Shown: piece by piece, positions 17,786 to 26,668 of the stretch
How the letters are laid out: the number at the start of each line of letters is the position of its first letter
Position numbering within the stretch: the stretch's first letter is position 1
Assembly (NCBI GenBank): GCA_019749835.1
Contig: JAIEPJ010000036.1
Location: 1-64,000, forward strand
Direction: 5' to 3'
DNA: 64,000 nucleotides
Origin: Phreatobacter sp.
GTDB taxonomy: Bacteria; Pseudomonadota; Alphaproteobacteria; Rhizobiales; Phreatobacteraceae
Made by a program: the position numbers and the translations under genes
Notes under the pieces: generated by a model
Database searches by the model: none
The model's input: only the letters and a program-made list of their open reading frames with translations
What the model was told of the DNA's origin: nothing

Positions 17786-18820
17786 ATGTCCGTCACGTCC
17801 CCCGCCAACCGCATCACACGCCGCCGCGCCCTGGCGCTCGGTGCCGGTGTCTCCGCCGCTTATCTCATGCGGTCGGACCTCGTCACGGCCCAGGGCCTCG
17901 ACCGGGTGTCCTATCAGACCAACTGGCGCGCCCAGGCCGAGCATGGCGGCTTCTACCAGGCCGTCGCCGCCGGCATCTACCGGAAGTACGGCATCGAGGC
18001 CGACATCCGCATGGGTGGCCCGCAGCAGAACCCCTCGCAGCTTCTGCTCGGCGGCCGCGTCGACATGATCATGTCGAACTCCTTCGAGGCTGTCCGCTAC
18101 GTGCAGGAGAACCTGCCGTTCCTGTGCATCGGCTCGATCTTCCAGAAGGATCCGCAGGTCATCATCTGCCATCCTGGCGTCGGCAACGACAGCCTCGCCG
18201 CGCTCCGGGGCAAGACCATCCTGGTCGGCGCCGGCGGGCGGACGTCGTTCTGGCCCTATCTGAAGGCCCGCTTCGGCTTCACCGACGAGCAGGTGCGCCC
18301 CTACACCTTCAACATGGCGCCCTTCCTCGCCGACAAGAACATCTGCCAGCAGGGCTTCCTGTCCTCCGAGCCCTTCGCCATCGAGCAGCAGGGCGGCGTC
18401 AAACCGCTGGTCCATCTGATCGCCGATGCCGGCTTCGCCAACTACAACACCACCATCAACATCTCGAAAAAGATGGTCGACGAGCGCACCGACGTCGTGC
18501 AGCGCTTCGTCACCGCCTCGCTCGAGGGCTGGGCCGAATACATGAAGGGCGGGCCGGCGATCGCCGAGGCCAACAAGCTGATCATGCGCGACAATCCCGA
18601 CATGGATCAGAAGAAGATCGACTATGCGATCAAGGTCATGACCGAGAACGGCATCGTCATGTCCGGCGACGCCACGACGCTCGGCATCGGCGCCATGACG
18701 GACGTGCGCTGGCAGGCCTTCTACACGCAGATGCGCGATGCGGGGGTCTTCCCGGCCGGGCTCGACGTGAAGCGGGCCTATGACCTGCGCTTCGTCAACA
18801 AGGGCGTGGGCAGGGCCTGA
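17786..18820 (+). CDS. NMT1/THI5-type ABC transporter substrate-binding protein
   Basis: A 344-residue periplasmic binding protein of the NMT1/SsuA class, used for thiamine pyrimidine precursors, sulfonates, riboflavin or pyrimidine-like molecules. A Tat-like N-terminus RITRRRALALGAGVS leads into the signal. The mature part begins VSYQTNWRAQAEHGGFYQAVAAGIYRKYG, with GGPQQNPSQLLLGGRVDM, the usual ligand-domain opening. The ATG at 17786 follows a strong CAGGAGAGG site and is preferred over the upstream in-frame ATG at 17741. It heads a three-gene operon with the ATPase and permease. The ligand is unknown; the neighbouring enzymes hint at a nitrogen-containing organic acid or heterocycle. Confidence 0.85.
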   Translation: MSVTSPANRITRRRALALGAGVSAAYLMRSDLVTAQGLDRVSYQTNWRAQAEHGGFYQAVAAGIYRKYGIEADIRMGGPQQNPSQLLLGGRVDMIMSNSFEAVRYVQENLPFLCIGSIFQKDPQVIICHPGVGNDSLAALRGKTILVGAGGRTSFWPYLKARFGFTDEQVRPYTFNMAPFLADKNICQQGFLSSEPFAIEQQGGVKPLVHLIADAGFANYNTTINISKKMVDERTDVVQRFVTASLEGWAEYMKGGPAIAEANKLIMRDNPDMDQKKIDYAIKVMTENGIVMSGDATTLGIGAMTDVRWQAFYTQMRDAGVFPAGLDVKRAYDLRFVNKGVGRA

Positions 18821-18821
18821 C

Positions 18822-19628
18822 GTGAACCTTGCTGAAGCCGACGGTCCGGTGGCGAAGGGCGCGAAAACACTCGTCGCCGTCCGCCATGTGTCCAAACAGT
18901 TCGCGAACGGCACCATTGCCGTTCGCGACGTCAATCTCGATCTGGCACGCGGCGAATTCGTCAGCCTGCTCGGGCCCTCCGGCTGCGGAAAGTCGACCCT
19001 CCTGCGCATGATCGCCGGCCTCGGCGATCCCAGCGTCGGGACCATCGACTGGGCGACGATGAACCACGACGCCTGGGGCAGGCCGGCCCGCGAACTGGGT
19101 TTCGTCTTCCAGGATCCGACGCTGATGCCCTGGGCCACGGCCCTCGACAATGTCATCCTGCCCCTGAAACTGTCCGGCACGAACAAGGGCGAGGCCCAGG
19201 CCCGCGGCGCCGAGATGCTGGCCCTCGTCGGTCTCAAGGGCTTCGAGACGAGCTATCCGCGCGAGCTTTCCGGCGGCATGAAGATGCGCGTCTCCATCGC
19301 CCGCGCCCTGGTGACCCATCCGAAGATCCTACTGATGGACGAGCCCTTCGCCGCCCTGGACGAGATCACCCGCCACAAGCTCAACGACGATCTCCTGCGC
19401 CTGTGGGAGGCGAACCAGTTCACCGCCGTCTTCGTCACCCATTCGGTCTTCGAGAGCGTCTATCTCTCCCAGCGCATCGTCGTCATGGCGGCGCGCCCCG
19501 GACGGGTCATGGCGGATCTCAGGGTCGAGGCGCCCTATCCGCGGGACGACCTGTTCCGCACCTCCGCCGACTATGCACACTGGTGCCGGATCGCATCGGA
19601 GAAGCTGAAGGAGGCGATTTCCGCATGA
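18822..19628 (+). CDS. ABC transporter ATP-binding protein (NrtD/SsuB class)
   Basis: The ATPase partner of the NMT1-type importer, 268 residues. Walker A GPSGCGKS is at residues 51-58. The Q loop is FVFQDPTLMPWATALDN, the signature is LSGGMKMRVSIARAL, and Walker B is ILLMDEPFAALDE, with THSVFES carrying the switch His. I chose the GTG at 18822, one base past the binding-protein stop, because the reading frame upstream of it runs through the preceding gene. It overlaps the permease gene by ATGA, so the three genes form one translationally coupled operon. Confidence 0.88.
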   Translation: MNLAEADGPVAKGAKTLVAVRHVSKQFANGTIAVRDVNLDLARGEFVSLLGPSGCGKSTLLRMIAGLGDPSVGTIDWATMNHDAWGRPARELGFVFQDPTLMPWATALDNVILPLKLSGTNKGEAQARGAEMLALVGLKGFETSYPRELSGGMKMRVSIARALVTHPKILLMDEPFAALDEITRHKLNDDLLRLWEANQFTAVFVTHSVFESVYLSQRIVVMAARPGRVMADLRVEAPYPRDDLFRTSADYAHWCRIASEKLKEAISA

Positions 19629-20509
19629 CCGACGCGACGCTGTCCCCCGCCGCCGTGCCCCATGACGGCACCGATGCCGAGGCCCGCCCGATCTTCCGCG
19701 AGGACCGCAAGGTGCTCGGCATCTCCACCGAGGCCTGGCCGGGCATCCTCGCGCCGCTCGGCATCGGCGTCTTCGCGCTCGCCGCCTGGGAGTTCATCGT
19801 CTGGTGGCGGGAGATCCCCCACTTTATCCTGCCGGGGCCGTGGCTCATCGCGAAAACCCTGGTGACGGACTGGACGACGCTCTCGGCCTCCCTCTGGGTG
19901 ACGCTCAGGATCACCGCCGCCGCTCTCATCGCCGCGGTCTCTCTCGGCGTCGGCCTCGCCGTGCTCTTCACCCAGTCGAAATGGCTGGAGAAGTCGCTCT
20001 TTCCCTATGCCGTGATCCTGCAGGTGACACCGGTCGTGTCCATCGCGCCGCTGATCATCATCTGGGTCGGCGACATCAACCTGTCGCTGCTGATCTGCGC
20101 CTGGATCGTCGCCTTCTTCCCGATCCTGTCGAACACCATCCTTGGGCTGAACTCCGCCGATCACAACCTGCGCAACCTGTTCGAGCTCTATGGCGCTTCG
20201 CGCTGGCAGACCCTGCGCTATCTCAGGCTGCCGGCGGCGCTACCCTACTTCCTCGGCGGCCTGAAGATCTCCGGTGGCCTTGCCCTGATCGGCGCTGTCG
20301 TGGCCGAATTCGTCGCCGGTTCCGGCGGCTCGGCCTCGGGCCTTGCCTATCGCATCCTTGAGGCCGGCTATCAGCTCAAGATCCCGCGCATGTTCGCCGC
20401 GCTGATCATGATCTCCATGTCCGGCATCGCCATCTTCCTGACCATCAGCTGGATATCGCATCTGCTCCTGCGCCGCTGGCACGAGAGCGCCCTGAAGCGG
20501 GAGAATTGA
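19625..20509 (+). CDS. ABC transporter permease (SsuC/TauC class)
   Basis: A 294-residue inner-membrane permease completing the NMT1-type importer. About 40 cytoplasmic residues precede the first helix (ILAPLGIGVFALAAWEFIVWW); the family motif HFILPGPWLIAKTL follows. Helices such as LWVTLRITAAALIAAVSLGV come next. The EAA loop is NLFELYGASRWQTLRYLRLPAALPYF near the C-terminal third. It overlaps the ATPase gene by 4 bp and is followed by a hairpin terminator, so it closes the operon. Length is normal for the family. Confidence 0.88.
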   Translation: MTDATLSPAAVPHDGTDAEARPIFREDRKVLGISTEAWPGILAPLGIGVFALAAWEFIVWWREIPHFILPGPWLIAKTLVTDWTTLSASLWVTLRITAAALIAAVSLGVGLAVLFTQSKWLEKSLFPYAVILQVTPVVSIAPLIIIWVGDINLSLLICAWIVAFFPILSNTILGLNSADHNLRNLFELYGASRWQTLRYLRLPAALPYFLGGLKISGGLALIGAVVAEFVAGSGGSASGLAYRILEAGYQLKIPRMFAALIMISMSGIAIFLTISWISHLLLRRWHESALKREN

Positions 20510-20530
20510 GGGGCGGGTTCCTCAACAGGC

Positions 20531-20553
20531 GTGCCCGGCCGCGTGCCGGGCAC
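20531..20553 (+). terminator. Hairpin terminator after the NMT1-type ABC operon
   Basis: GTGCCCGGC (20531-20539) pairs with GCCGGGCAC (20545-20553) around a five-base loop. A pyrimidine-rich but not T-only stretch follows. It lies 21 bp after the permease stop, between convergent genes, and suits the end of the operon. Confidence 0.65.
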
Positions 20554-20634
20554 TGTCGCCTTCCCCTCGGTCGTCCGGAGTTCAATGCGTGGATGGCCGT
20601 CACCAGCCCGGCCAAGCTTTGACCGTCCGTCGGC

Positions 20635-21219
20635 TCACACCCCCGCCATCGCTGCCTTCACCCTGGCGATGAAGCCGGCCCGCTTGTCGGCACTGGCGAC
20701 GTTCAGGTGGTAGAGCGCGAGGTAGCGGCGGCGTGCCTTCCAGCCGGTGAACCACCACAGATAGCGCATGACGATCTTGCGCGGCGGGTCGCCCATATAG
20801 ACCGCATACCAGAACGGTCGCCCATAGGTGACGATGCCGGTGATCGAGCGCAGGTTGCCGAGCAGCGGCTTGACCGCCGCCGGATCGGAAATGTCGAAAC
20901 CGACCCCCGGCATGAACATCCGGTCGAAGAAGCCCTTCAGCATGGCCGGCGGGCCGAAGCTCCAGGTCGGAAACTGCACCACCAGGGCTTCGGCGTTGCG
21001 CAGCCGCGCGATGAGGGGTTCGAGGCCCTGCTGGTTGCGGCTCTCGTCATGGTAGCGGCGGCGGCCATCCTCGGAGAGCACGGGATCGAAGCCCTCGGCA
21101 TAGAGATCGAGCAGATCGACCGTGTGGCCCGCCGCCGCGAGCGCCGCCAGCGCCTCGGCGCGGATGGCGGCATGGAAGCTTTCAGGGAGGGGATGGCAGT
21201 AGAGGTAGAGCACGCGCAT
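20635..21219 (-). CDS. Flavodoxin-fold NAD(P)H dehydrogenase (quinone), NQO1/KefF-like
   Basis: A 194-residue cytoplasmic flavoprotein of the NAD(P)H:quinone reductase (NQO1/MdaB/KefF) family, which transfers two electrons from NAD(P)H to quinones. The first strand and FMN loop are MRVLYLYCHPLPESFHAAI. The second FMN loop is VVQFPTWSFGPPAMLKGFFDR, and GRPFWYAVYMGDPPRK lies in the C-terminal half. It is clearly related to the gene at 45031-45624, with the same MR-L-YCHP-PESF opening. It is followed 56 bp upstream on the same strand by the second FAD oxidase and may be co-transcribed with it. The acceptor is unknown. Confidence 0.82.
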   Translation of the reverse strand: MRVLYLYCHPLPESFHAAIRAEALAALAAAGHTVDLLDLYAEGFDPVLSEDGRRRYHDESRNQQGLEPLIARLRNAEALVVQFPTWSFGPPAMLKGFFDRMFMPGVGFDISDPAAVKPLLGNLRSITGIVTYGRPFWYAVYMGDPPRKIVMRYLWWFTGWKARRRYLALYHLNVASADKRAGFIARVKAAMAGV

Positions 21220-21274
21220 GGGGCAACCGGATCAAGGGGCGAGGGTGCACAGACAGCAAGTCCCGTGCCCGTCC

Positions 21275-22642
21275 TCACCTGATCGGCACGTAGCTCTCCA
21301 TCTTGCCGGGATTGAGCAGGCCCATGGGATCGACCTCGGCCTTGAAGCCGAGCTGATCGGCCTCCGCCCGCTTGTGGCGGGAGCCGCCCTCAAGGCCGAA
21401 GACATGCGGGTTGGCGACCATGACACCGCCGTCCTCATGCTCGCGGATGATGGCGAAGAGCCGCTCAGGCGTCGAATAGCGCACGATCGGCAGGGCCGAG
21501 CAGGTGATGCGTCCGGCGAAGCGGATGAATTCGAGATGCGGCAGGACCTCGCCGTCGAAGCGCTCCATCATCTCCCGCACGCTGTCTTCCAGCCGGTCAT
21601 GCGGGTAGAGCAGTTGCAGATAGGTGATGGACCGGTCGGTCTTCAGCCACTGCAGCGTCGTGTGGTTCCAGGCATATTCGTAGAGCGGGGTTTCGGTCGG
21701 CTCCTCGCGTGACGGCGCTTCTCGCGTGATCGTTCCACGTCCACCGAGGATCGCCCGGAAGCTCTCCACGAAAGGCGCAGCGACCATGCAGACGAGGATC
21801 GCCTTGCCCTTCGGACAGGCGTCTTTCAGGGCGGTGAATTGCGCCGGGATCGGCCAGGCGATCGGCGTCACCAGCTTCTTCACCACCCCGTCGGCATGGG
21901 CGATGTCGCGCCCGGCTGCGAAGGCCTGCATGAACGTGTCGAAGGCGACGACCACGTCGATCCACGGCCAGGCCGGCGCCGTCGGCATTTCCAGTTCGGT
22001 GATGATGCCCGTCGTGCCATAGGCACGGTTGACCTTCTGTGCCGCGTCCTGCCGCAATTCGAGGATCCGCGGCTCCTCCTCGATGGTGACGATGCGGGCC
22101 GCGAGGATGTTGCCCGGCTCGCGCAGGCCGCCATAAGCGACCGACCCGACCCCGCCCGAGCCACCGGCGACGAAGCCGCCGATGGTGGCGGTGCGCTTCG
22201 TCGAAGGATGCATCCTCAGCTCGAAGCCGTTCGGCCGGATCTCCTGGTCGAGCGCCAGGATGTTCATGCCGGCGCGGACCCGAACCGAGCCCGGCTTCTG
22301 CCAGACGACGCCAGTCATGTCGGTCATGTCCAGGAGCACGCCGCCTGCCAGCGGCATGGCCTGGCCGTAATTGCCGGTGCCGCCGGCCCTGACGGTGAGC
22401 GGGACGCGCAGTCTCGCGCAGGCCGACGCGGTCCTGATCACATCGGCCTCGTCGCGTGGCCGGACGATGATGTCGGCTGCAACCTGCTTCAACGCCTCGG
22501 CCAGAATGGGGGAATACCAGAAGAAGTCGCGCGATTTCCGACGGACGATGGTCGGCTCCGTGATGGTCGGCACGTCGCCGAGAAGCGACAGCAACCGATC
22601 GATGTCCACATTTGCGCGCTTAGGGTGTGCTGCGGGTGTCAT
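21275..22642 (-). CDS. FAD-linked oxidoreductase (GlcD-like), paralogue of the 16-kb gene
   Basis: A 455-residue PCMH-type FAD oxidoreductase. The FAD loop is TVRAGGTGNYGQAMPLAGGV, followed by ATIGGFVAGGSGGVGS. It shares a SRDFFWYSPIL N-terminal block, YEYAWNHTTL and LLNPGKM with the gene at 16154-17539, so the two are paralogues on either side of the NMT1-type transporter. I chose the ATG at 22642; further in-frame starts at 22702 and 22735 add sequence not seen in the paralogue and lack good ribosome sites. It is transcribed leftward before the NQO1-like gene. It is divergent from a chemoreceptor. Substrate unknown. Confidence 0.82.
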   Translation of the reverse strand: MTPAAHPKRANVDIDRLLSLLGDVPTITEPTIVRRKSRDFFWYSPILAEALKQVAADIIVRPRDEADVIRTASACARLRVPLTVRAGGTGNYGQAMPLAGGVLLDMTDMTGVVWQKPGSVRVRAGMNILALDQEIRPNGFELRMHPSTKRTATIGGFVAGGSGGVGSVAYGGLREPGNILAARIVTIEEEPRILELRQDAAQKVNRAYGTTGIITELEMPTAPAWPWIDVVVAFDTFMQAFAAGRDIAHADGVVKKLVTPIAWPIPAQFTALKDACPKGKAILVCMVAAPFVESFRAILGGRGTITREAPSREEPTETPLYEYAWNHTTLQWLKTDRSITYLQLLYPHDRLEDSVREMMERFDGEVLPHLEFIRFAGRITCSALPIVRYSTPERLFAIIREHEDGGVMVANPHVFGLEGGSRHKRAEADQLGFKAEVDPMGLLNPGKMESYVPIR

Positions 22643-22799
22643 CGGGTCTCGCGCCTCGCCATCAACCAGCTCGGCTCTAGCGTTTTGCGAGGCCTCTGTC
22701 ATGCAGCGCAACCGAAAAAAGACCGGAAACGACATGCGTTAACGTGGCGGCAAGCAATAACGCGATACCTTTCTGGTAATATCTAGGGAGCCCCCGTTC

Positions 22800-24470
22800 A
22801 TGCAGATTAAAACCAAGCTGTTCGCCATCGTCGGCGGTCTGACGGTCGCCTCGCTGATCGTCGCAGGCGTCGCCGCATACGGCTTTCAGCGCTACCAGCA
22901 CGCGGTGACCGAAAACCAGCGCACGGCGCGGGTCACTCAGCTCGCCGAGCGCGCCAACGGCTTGATCTATGCGGTCGTCATGGAATCGCGCGGCATCTAC
23001 ATGTCGGCCCAGAAGGAAGCCCTCGAGCGTTTCGCTGCCAATCAGGATCGCGAACTGGCCAATCTGCGAACGGTCATCACCGAATGGGCAAGCTTGGCCC
23101 GTCCTGAGGACCAGGCCCTGAAAAACCGGCTTGTCGAGCAGGCCGAAGCCTTCATCCGGCTCCGCAACGAGCTCGCCCAGGCCGGCCGTGCGAGCGGCAA
23201 TAATGCGGCGCGGGCCATCGGCGACAATGACGCCAATCGTCAGACCCGCACGCGGCTTAACGCCGAAATGGCCGCCTTCGCGCAGTCGAATGCCCGGCAT
23301 GTCACGGCTCTCTCGCAGGAAGTGGACCAGACCCGTCAGACGCTGACCTGGCTCATCGCTCTGACGGTCGGCCTCGCTGTCCTCGCCGGCCTGGCCGCAT
23401 TCTGGACCATCCTCACCGGCGTCACCCGTCCGCTTGGCCGCCTGACCGGCGCGGTGGACGCGGTCGCCGATGGCCGAACCGATGCAGAAGTCAGCGATAC
23501 CGAGCGCAAGGACGAGATCGGCGGCCTCGCCCGGTCCGTGCTTGTCTTCCGCGACAATGTCCGCGAGGTCGAGCGTCTCAAGGCGACCGAAGCCGAGCGC
23601 GAGAACGACAACCGCGTCCAGCGGGCCCGCGAGATGGAGGCCCTGGCCAACGAGTTCTCTGGCACGGTCCAGTCGGTCGTCGCCACGGTGACCCGCTCCG
23701 CCGAGGAGATCGTCGGCAATGCCAGCCGCGTCGGTCTGGTCGCCCGCAACGTCTCCGATCTCGGCCAGACCGTTGCCACCACCTCGGCCGGCGCGACGCA
23801 GAGCGTCGAGAGCGCCGCCACCTCGGCCCAGGAACTCGCCTCGTCCATCGGCGAGATTTCGAGCCGGACCGCCCAGGCTCAGCAGATTGCTGCTTCTGCG
23901 GTTCAGCAGGCGACCCGCACGGGCGAAATCGTCGCCACCCTTGCCACCTCGACCCAGAAGATCGGCGATGTCGTCGCCCTCATCAATGCCATCGCCGCGC
24001 AGACCAACCTCCTGGCGCTGAACGCGACCATCGAGGCGGCGCGGGCCGGGGAGGCCGGCCGCGGCTTCGCCGTGGTGGCTACCGAGGTGAAGAGCCTCGC
24101 CGCCCAGACATCCAAGGCCACCGAGGAGATCGCCAGCCAGATCGGCGCCGTCCAGGCCGTGACCGGCGACGCAGTCTCCGCCATCGAGGCGATCAATCGC
24201 ACCATCGGCGAGATCAACTCGGTGTCGTTCTCGATCATGGCCGCCGTCGAGGAGCAGTCAGCCGTCACAAACGGCATTGCCGGCTCGGTCTCTGACGCCG
24301 CCTCGGGCACCCGCTCGGTGGAGACCGATATCGGCCGCGTCACCCGCGCCGCCGACGAGACCGGCGCGGCAGCCAACGCCATGAACGAGGCCGCGCGTCA
24401 CCTCAAGGACGGTTCCGTGCAACTGGACCATGCTGTCGCCGGCTTCCTCGGCCGTATCCGCGCCGCCTGA
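22800..24470 (+). CDS. Methyl-accepting chemotaxis protein with HAMP domain
   Basis: A 556-residue transmembrane chemoreceptor. Helix 1 is at residues 7-29 and helix 2 near 182-204 ([21 protein letters not shown]), leaving a mostly helical periplasmic sensor of about 150 residues. The HAMP domain follows ([17 protein letters not shown]). The cytoplasmic coiled coil contains the signalling tip with [36 protein letters not shown] broken over the hairpin. There is no C-terminal CheR-tether pentapeptide. The ATG at 22800 follows GGGAG. It would signal to CheA; the ligand is unknown. The four-helix-type sensor lacks a recognised Cache pattern. Confidence 0.9.
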   Translation: MQIKTKLFAIVGGLTVASLIVAGVAAYGFQRYQHAVTENQRTARVTQLAERANGLIYAVVMESRGIYMSAQKEALERFAANQDRELANLRTVITEWASLARPEDQALKNRLVEQAEAFIRLRNELAQAGRASGNNAARAIGDNDANRQTRTRLNAEMAAFAQSNARHVTALSQEVDQTRQTLTWLIALTVGLAVLAGLAAFWTILTGVTRPLGRLTGAVDAVADGRTDAEVSDTERKDEIGGLARSVLVFRDNVREVERLKATEAERENDNRVQRAREMEALANEFSGTVQSVVATVTRSAEEIVGNASRVGLVARNVSDLGQTVATTSAGATQSVESAATSAQELASSIGEISSRTAQAQQIAASAVQQATRTGEIVATLATSTQKIGDVVALINAIAAQTNLLALNATIEAARAGEAGRGFAVVATEVKSLAAQTSKATEEIASQIGAVQAVTGDAVSAIEAINRTIGEINSVSFSIMAAVEEQSAVTNGIAGSVSDAASGTRSVETDIGRVTRAADETGAAANAMNEAARHLKDGSVQLDHAVAGFLGRIRAA

Positions 24471-24494
24471 TCAGCGCACCGCGGCAGACCACAA

Positions 24495-24522
24495 AAAAGC
24501 CCGGCGGAGACGCCGGGCTTTT
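24495..24522. terminator. Strong bidirectional Rho-independent terminator
   Basis: AAAAGCCCGGC (24495-24505) pairs with GCCGGGCTTTT (24512-24522) around a six-base loop. A-rich and T-rich tracts sit on either side, so it works in both directions. It separates the convergent chemoreceptor and amidohydrolase genes. Confidence 0.92.
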
Positions 24523-24542
24523 CGTATTCAGGCGGAGTTCTG

Positions 24543-25715
24543 TCATGCCGTGGCGAGCTTGCGGAACTTGTTCGACCGCTTCGGGTGCCACCATTTGCCG
24601 GCCACGACGGTGCCTTCCGAGACGATCTTCTTGTCACCGATCAGATGTTCGCCGACCACATCGACATAGTCGAACTTGCCGTCCTTGATCGACAGGATCG
24701 TCGCATCGCCTGCGGAACCTGGCTTCAGGCTGCCGAGTTCGGGACGCTTCAGCGCCATGGCGGCATTGACGGTCGAGGCCGCGATGACCCGGTCCAGCGG
24801 CATGCCCATGCACAGGAACTTGGAGAGCGTCGTGACCTGATCGAAGGCGGGACCTTCGATGCAGAGCGTATGAACATCGGAGGAAATGACGTCCGGCTCG
24901 AAGCCGCCGGCCAGCATGGCCCGCGTCGTCTTGAACGAGAACGATCCCTTGCCGTGGCCGATGTCGAAGATGACGCCCTTCTTGCGGGCGGCGATGACCT
25001 CGGGCTTGACCGCGCCCTGGGCGGTACAGGGGGCGTTGGGGAAGGGGCGGAAGGCATGGGTCAGGACATCGCCCGGGCGCAGGCGACCGATGACATGCTC
25101 ATAGGAGGGCGGGGGATGATCGATATGGGCCATCAACGGCATGCCCACCTCGTTCGCGACCTGCAGCGCCATGTCGAGCGCCGCCTCGCCGTTGGTGCCG
25201 GATGAGTTCCGGCCCACCCTCACCTTGATGCCGACGATGAGGTCGCGGTTCTCGTCGGCGACGCGGGCGCAGTCCGACGGGTTCAGCATGTCGATCTCGC
25301 GGCTCTCGCCGACCATGACCTTCTTGTCGAAACCGTAGATGCCGGCATGGCTGACATGAAGATAGGCGAGGATCCGCACCTGGCTCTTCTCGATGACATG
25401 CTTGCGGAAGCCCATCCAGTTGCCAGGTCCCGCCGATCCGGTGTCGATCGCCGTGGTGACCCCCGACGTCCGGCAGAACTCTTCGGCATCGATCCCGAGC
25501 GAAGTCCCGCCCCAATAGACATGGGTGTGGAGGTCGATCAGGCCCGGCGTGACGATATAGCCCGAAACGTCGCGAATCTCAGTGCCCGGGCCGGGCTTCA
25601 GATCCTTGCCCACCGCGGCAACCTTGCCGCCGGTGAAGGCCACGTCGCGCACCCCGTCGATCTTCTGCGAGGGGTCGATCACGCGGCCGCCGCGCAGGAT
25701 CAGGTCGAAAGTCAT
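24543..25715 (-). CDS. Amidohydrolase/deacetylase-family metallohydrolase (dihydroorotase-like)
   Basis: A 390-residue TIM-barrel metal hydrolase of the amidohydrolase superfamily. The start MTFDLILRGGRVIDP and TPGLIDLHTHVYWG give the HxH metal pair (H63, H65). VGIKVRVG is the likely site of the bridging lysine, AHIDHPPP adds a His, and VISSDVHTL carries the final Asp. The pattern resembles the enterococcal/Aeromonas group annotated as amidohydrolase/deacetylase and is distinct from true PyrC. I chose the ATG at 25715 with GCGGAG upstream. It is divergent from a creatininase-family gene 122 bp away. A cyclic ureide or N-acyl amino acid is a plausible substrate. Confidence 0.82.
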   Translation of the reverse strand: MTFDLILRGGRVIDPSQKIDGVRDVAFTGGKVAAVGKDLKPGPGTEIRDVSGYIVTPGLIDLHTHVYWGGTSLGIDAEEFCRTSGVTTAIDTGSAGPGNWMGFRKHVIEKSQVRILAYLHVSHAGIYGFDKKVMVGESREIDMLNPSDCARVADENRDLIVGIKVRVGRNSSGTNGEAALDMALQVANEVGMPLMAHIDHPPPSYEHVIGRLRPGDVLTHAFRPFPNAPCTAQGAVKPEVIAARKKGVIFDIGHGKGSFSFKTTRAMLAGGFEPDVISSDVHTLCIEGPAFDQVTTLSKFLCMGMPLDRVIAASTVNAAMALKRPELGSLKPGSAGDATILSIKDGKFDYVDVVGEHLIGDKKIVSEGTVVAGKWWHPKRSNKFRKLATA

Positions 25716-25837
25716 CGAAGGCTCCGCTTGCTGGAAAGGCCGGGCCGGTGCATTGCGCGGCCCTTGTCCGGCGCGCACATTGCGCGCCGGAGCGCGGCTT
25801 GCCAACAGCCGTGACATGAGCCTTGCGGAGACCTCCC

Positions 25838-26635
25838 ATGCCGGCCCGTCACTGGGGTGACCTGAAGACCACCGATTTCGACCGCCTCGATCCGGCGACC
25901 ACCGTCGCCGTGTTGCCGCTGGCGGCGATCGAGCAGCACGGGCCGCACCTGCCGGTCTCCACCGACACATCCATCATGCAGGGCATGATCGAGACCGCCT
26001 TTCCACTTGTCGGGGCAGCGGTCACCGCATTGTTCCTGCCCATCGAGGCGGTCGCCAAGTCCAACGAGCATCTCCACTCCAAGGGCACCCTGACCCTGTC
26101 GGCAGAGACGGTGCTGAAGAGCTGGATCGAGATCGGCGAGAGCGTGAAACGCGCCGGGATCGACAAGATCGTGCTGCTTACCTCGCACGGCGGCAATCTC
26201 GATCCGATGCGCGTGGTGGCGCGCGAGCTGCGCATCCGCTTCCGGCAGCTTGCGGTGGTCACGAGCTGGACCGCGTTCGGCCGTCCGCCGGGCCTCTACG
26301 GCGACCTCGACGTCAAGCACGGCATCCACGCCGGTGATGTCGAGACCTCGCTCATGCTGCATTTCCGTCCAGACCTGGTCGACATGGGGGCCGCCAAGCT
26401 GTTCGAGCCGGTCATGGTGTCGATGGAAAAGGAATTCACCTATCTCCGGCCGACCCTGAATCACGCCTTCGGCTGGATGGCCCAGGACATCAACCCTGAT
26501 GGCGCGGCGGGTGACGCGACGCTCGCCAATGCCGGGAAGGGCAGGGCGACCGCGGCCTGGCAGGCGGCCGAATTCGTCAAGCTGCTCGACGACATGGCGC
26601 GCTTCGACATCGACCGGCTCTATACCCCGGCCTGA
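25838..26635 (+). CDS. Creatininase-family amidohydrolase
   Basis: A 265-residue protein of the creatininase/MftE family, metal-dependent hydrolases that open cyclic amides such as creatinine or act on related formamide and peptide substrates. The metal-binding set Glu32, His34 and Asp43 is in AAIEQHGPHLPVSTDTSI. LTSHGGNLDP and GDVETSLML supply the later ligands and catalytic residues. The ATG at 25838 follows a CGGAG site and aligns with the family start. It is divergent from the dihydroorotase-like gene, and both may act on cyclic amides. Actual creatinine activity is not implied. Confidence 0.85.
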   Translation: MPARHWGDLKTTDFDRLDPATTVAVLPLAAIEQHGPHLPVSTDTSIMQGMIETAFPLVGAAVTALFLPIEAVAKSNEHLHSKGTLTLSAETVLKSWIEIGESVKRAGIDKIVLLTSHGGNLDPMRVVARELRIRFRQLAVVTSWTAFGRPPGLYGDLDVKHGIHAGDVETSLMLHFRPDLVDMGAAKLFEPVMVSMEKEFTYLRPTLNHAFGWMAQDINPDGAAGDATLANAGKGRATAAWQAAEFVKLLDDMARFDIDRLYTPA

Positions 26636-26646
26636 CCGGCCGGGGT
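26624..26646. terminator. Hairpin overlapping the creatininase stop codon
   Basis: ACCCCGGCC (26624-26632) pairs with GGCCGGGGT (26638-26646) around TGACC, which contains the stop codon. It lies between convergent genes. There is no long T tract, so termination may be weak or factor-assisted. Confidence 0.6.
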
Positions 26647-26668
26647 CCGATTGGCGAGGAGCGGTCGA

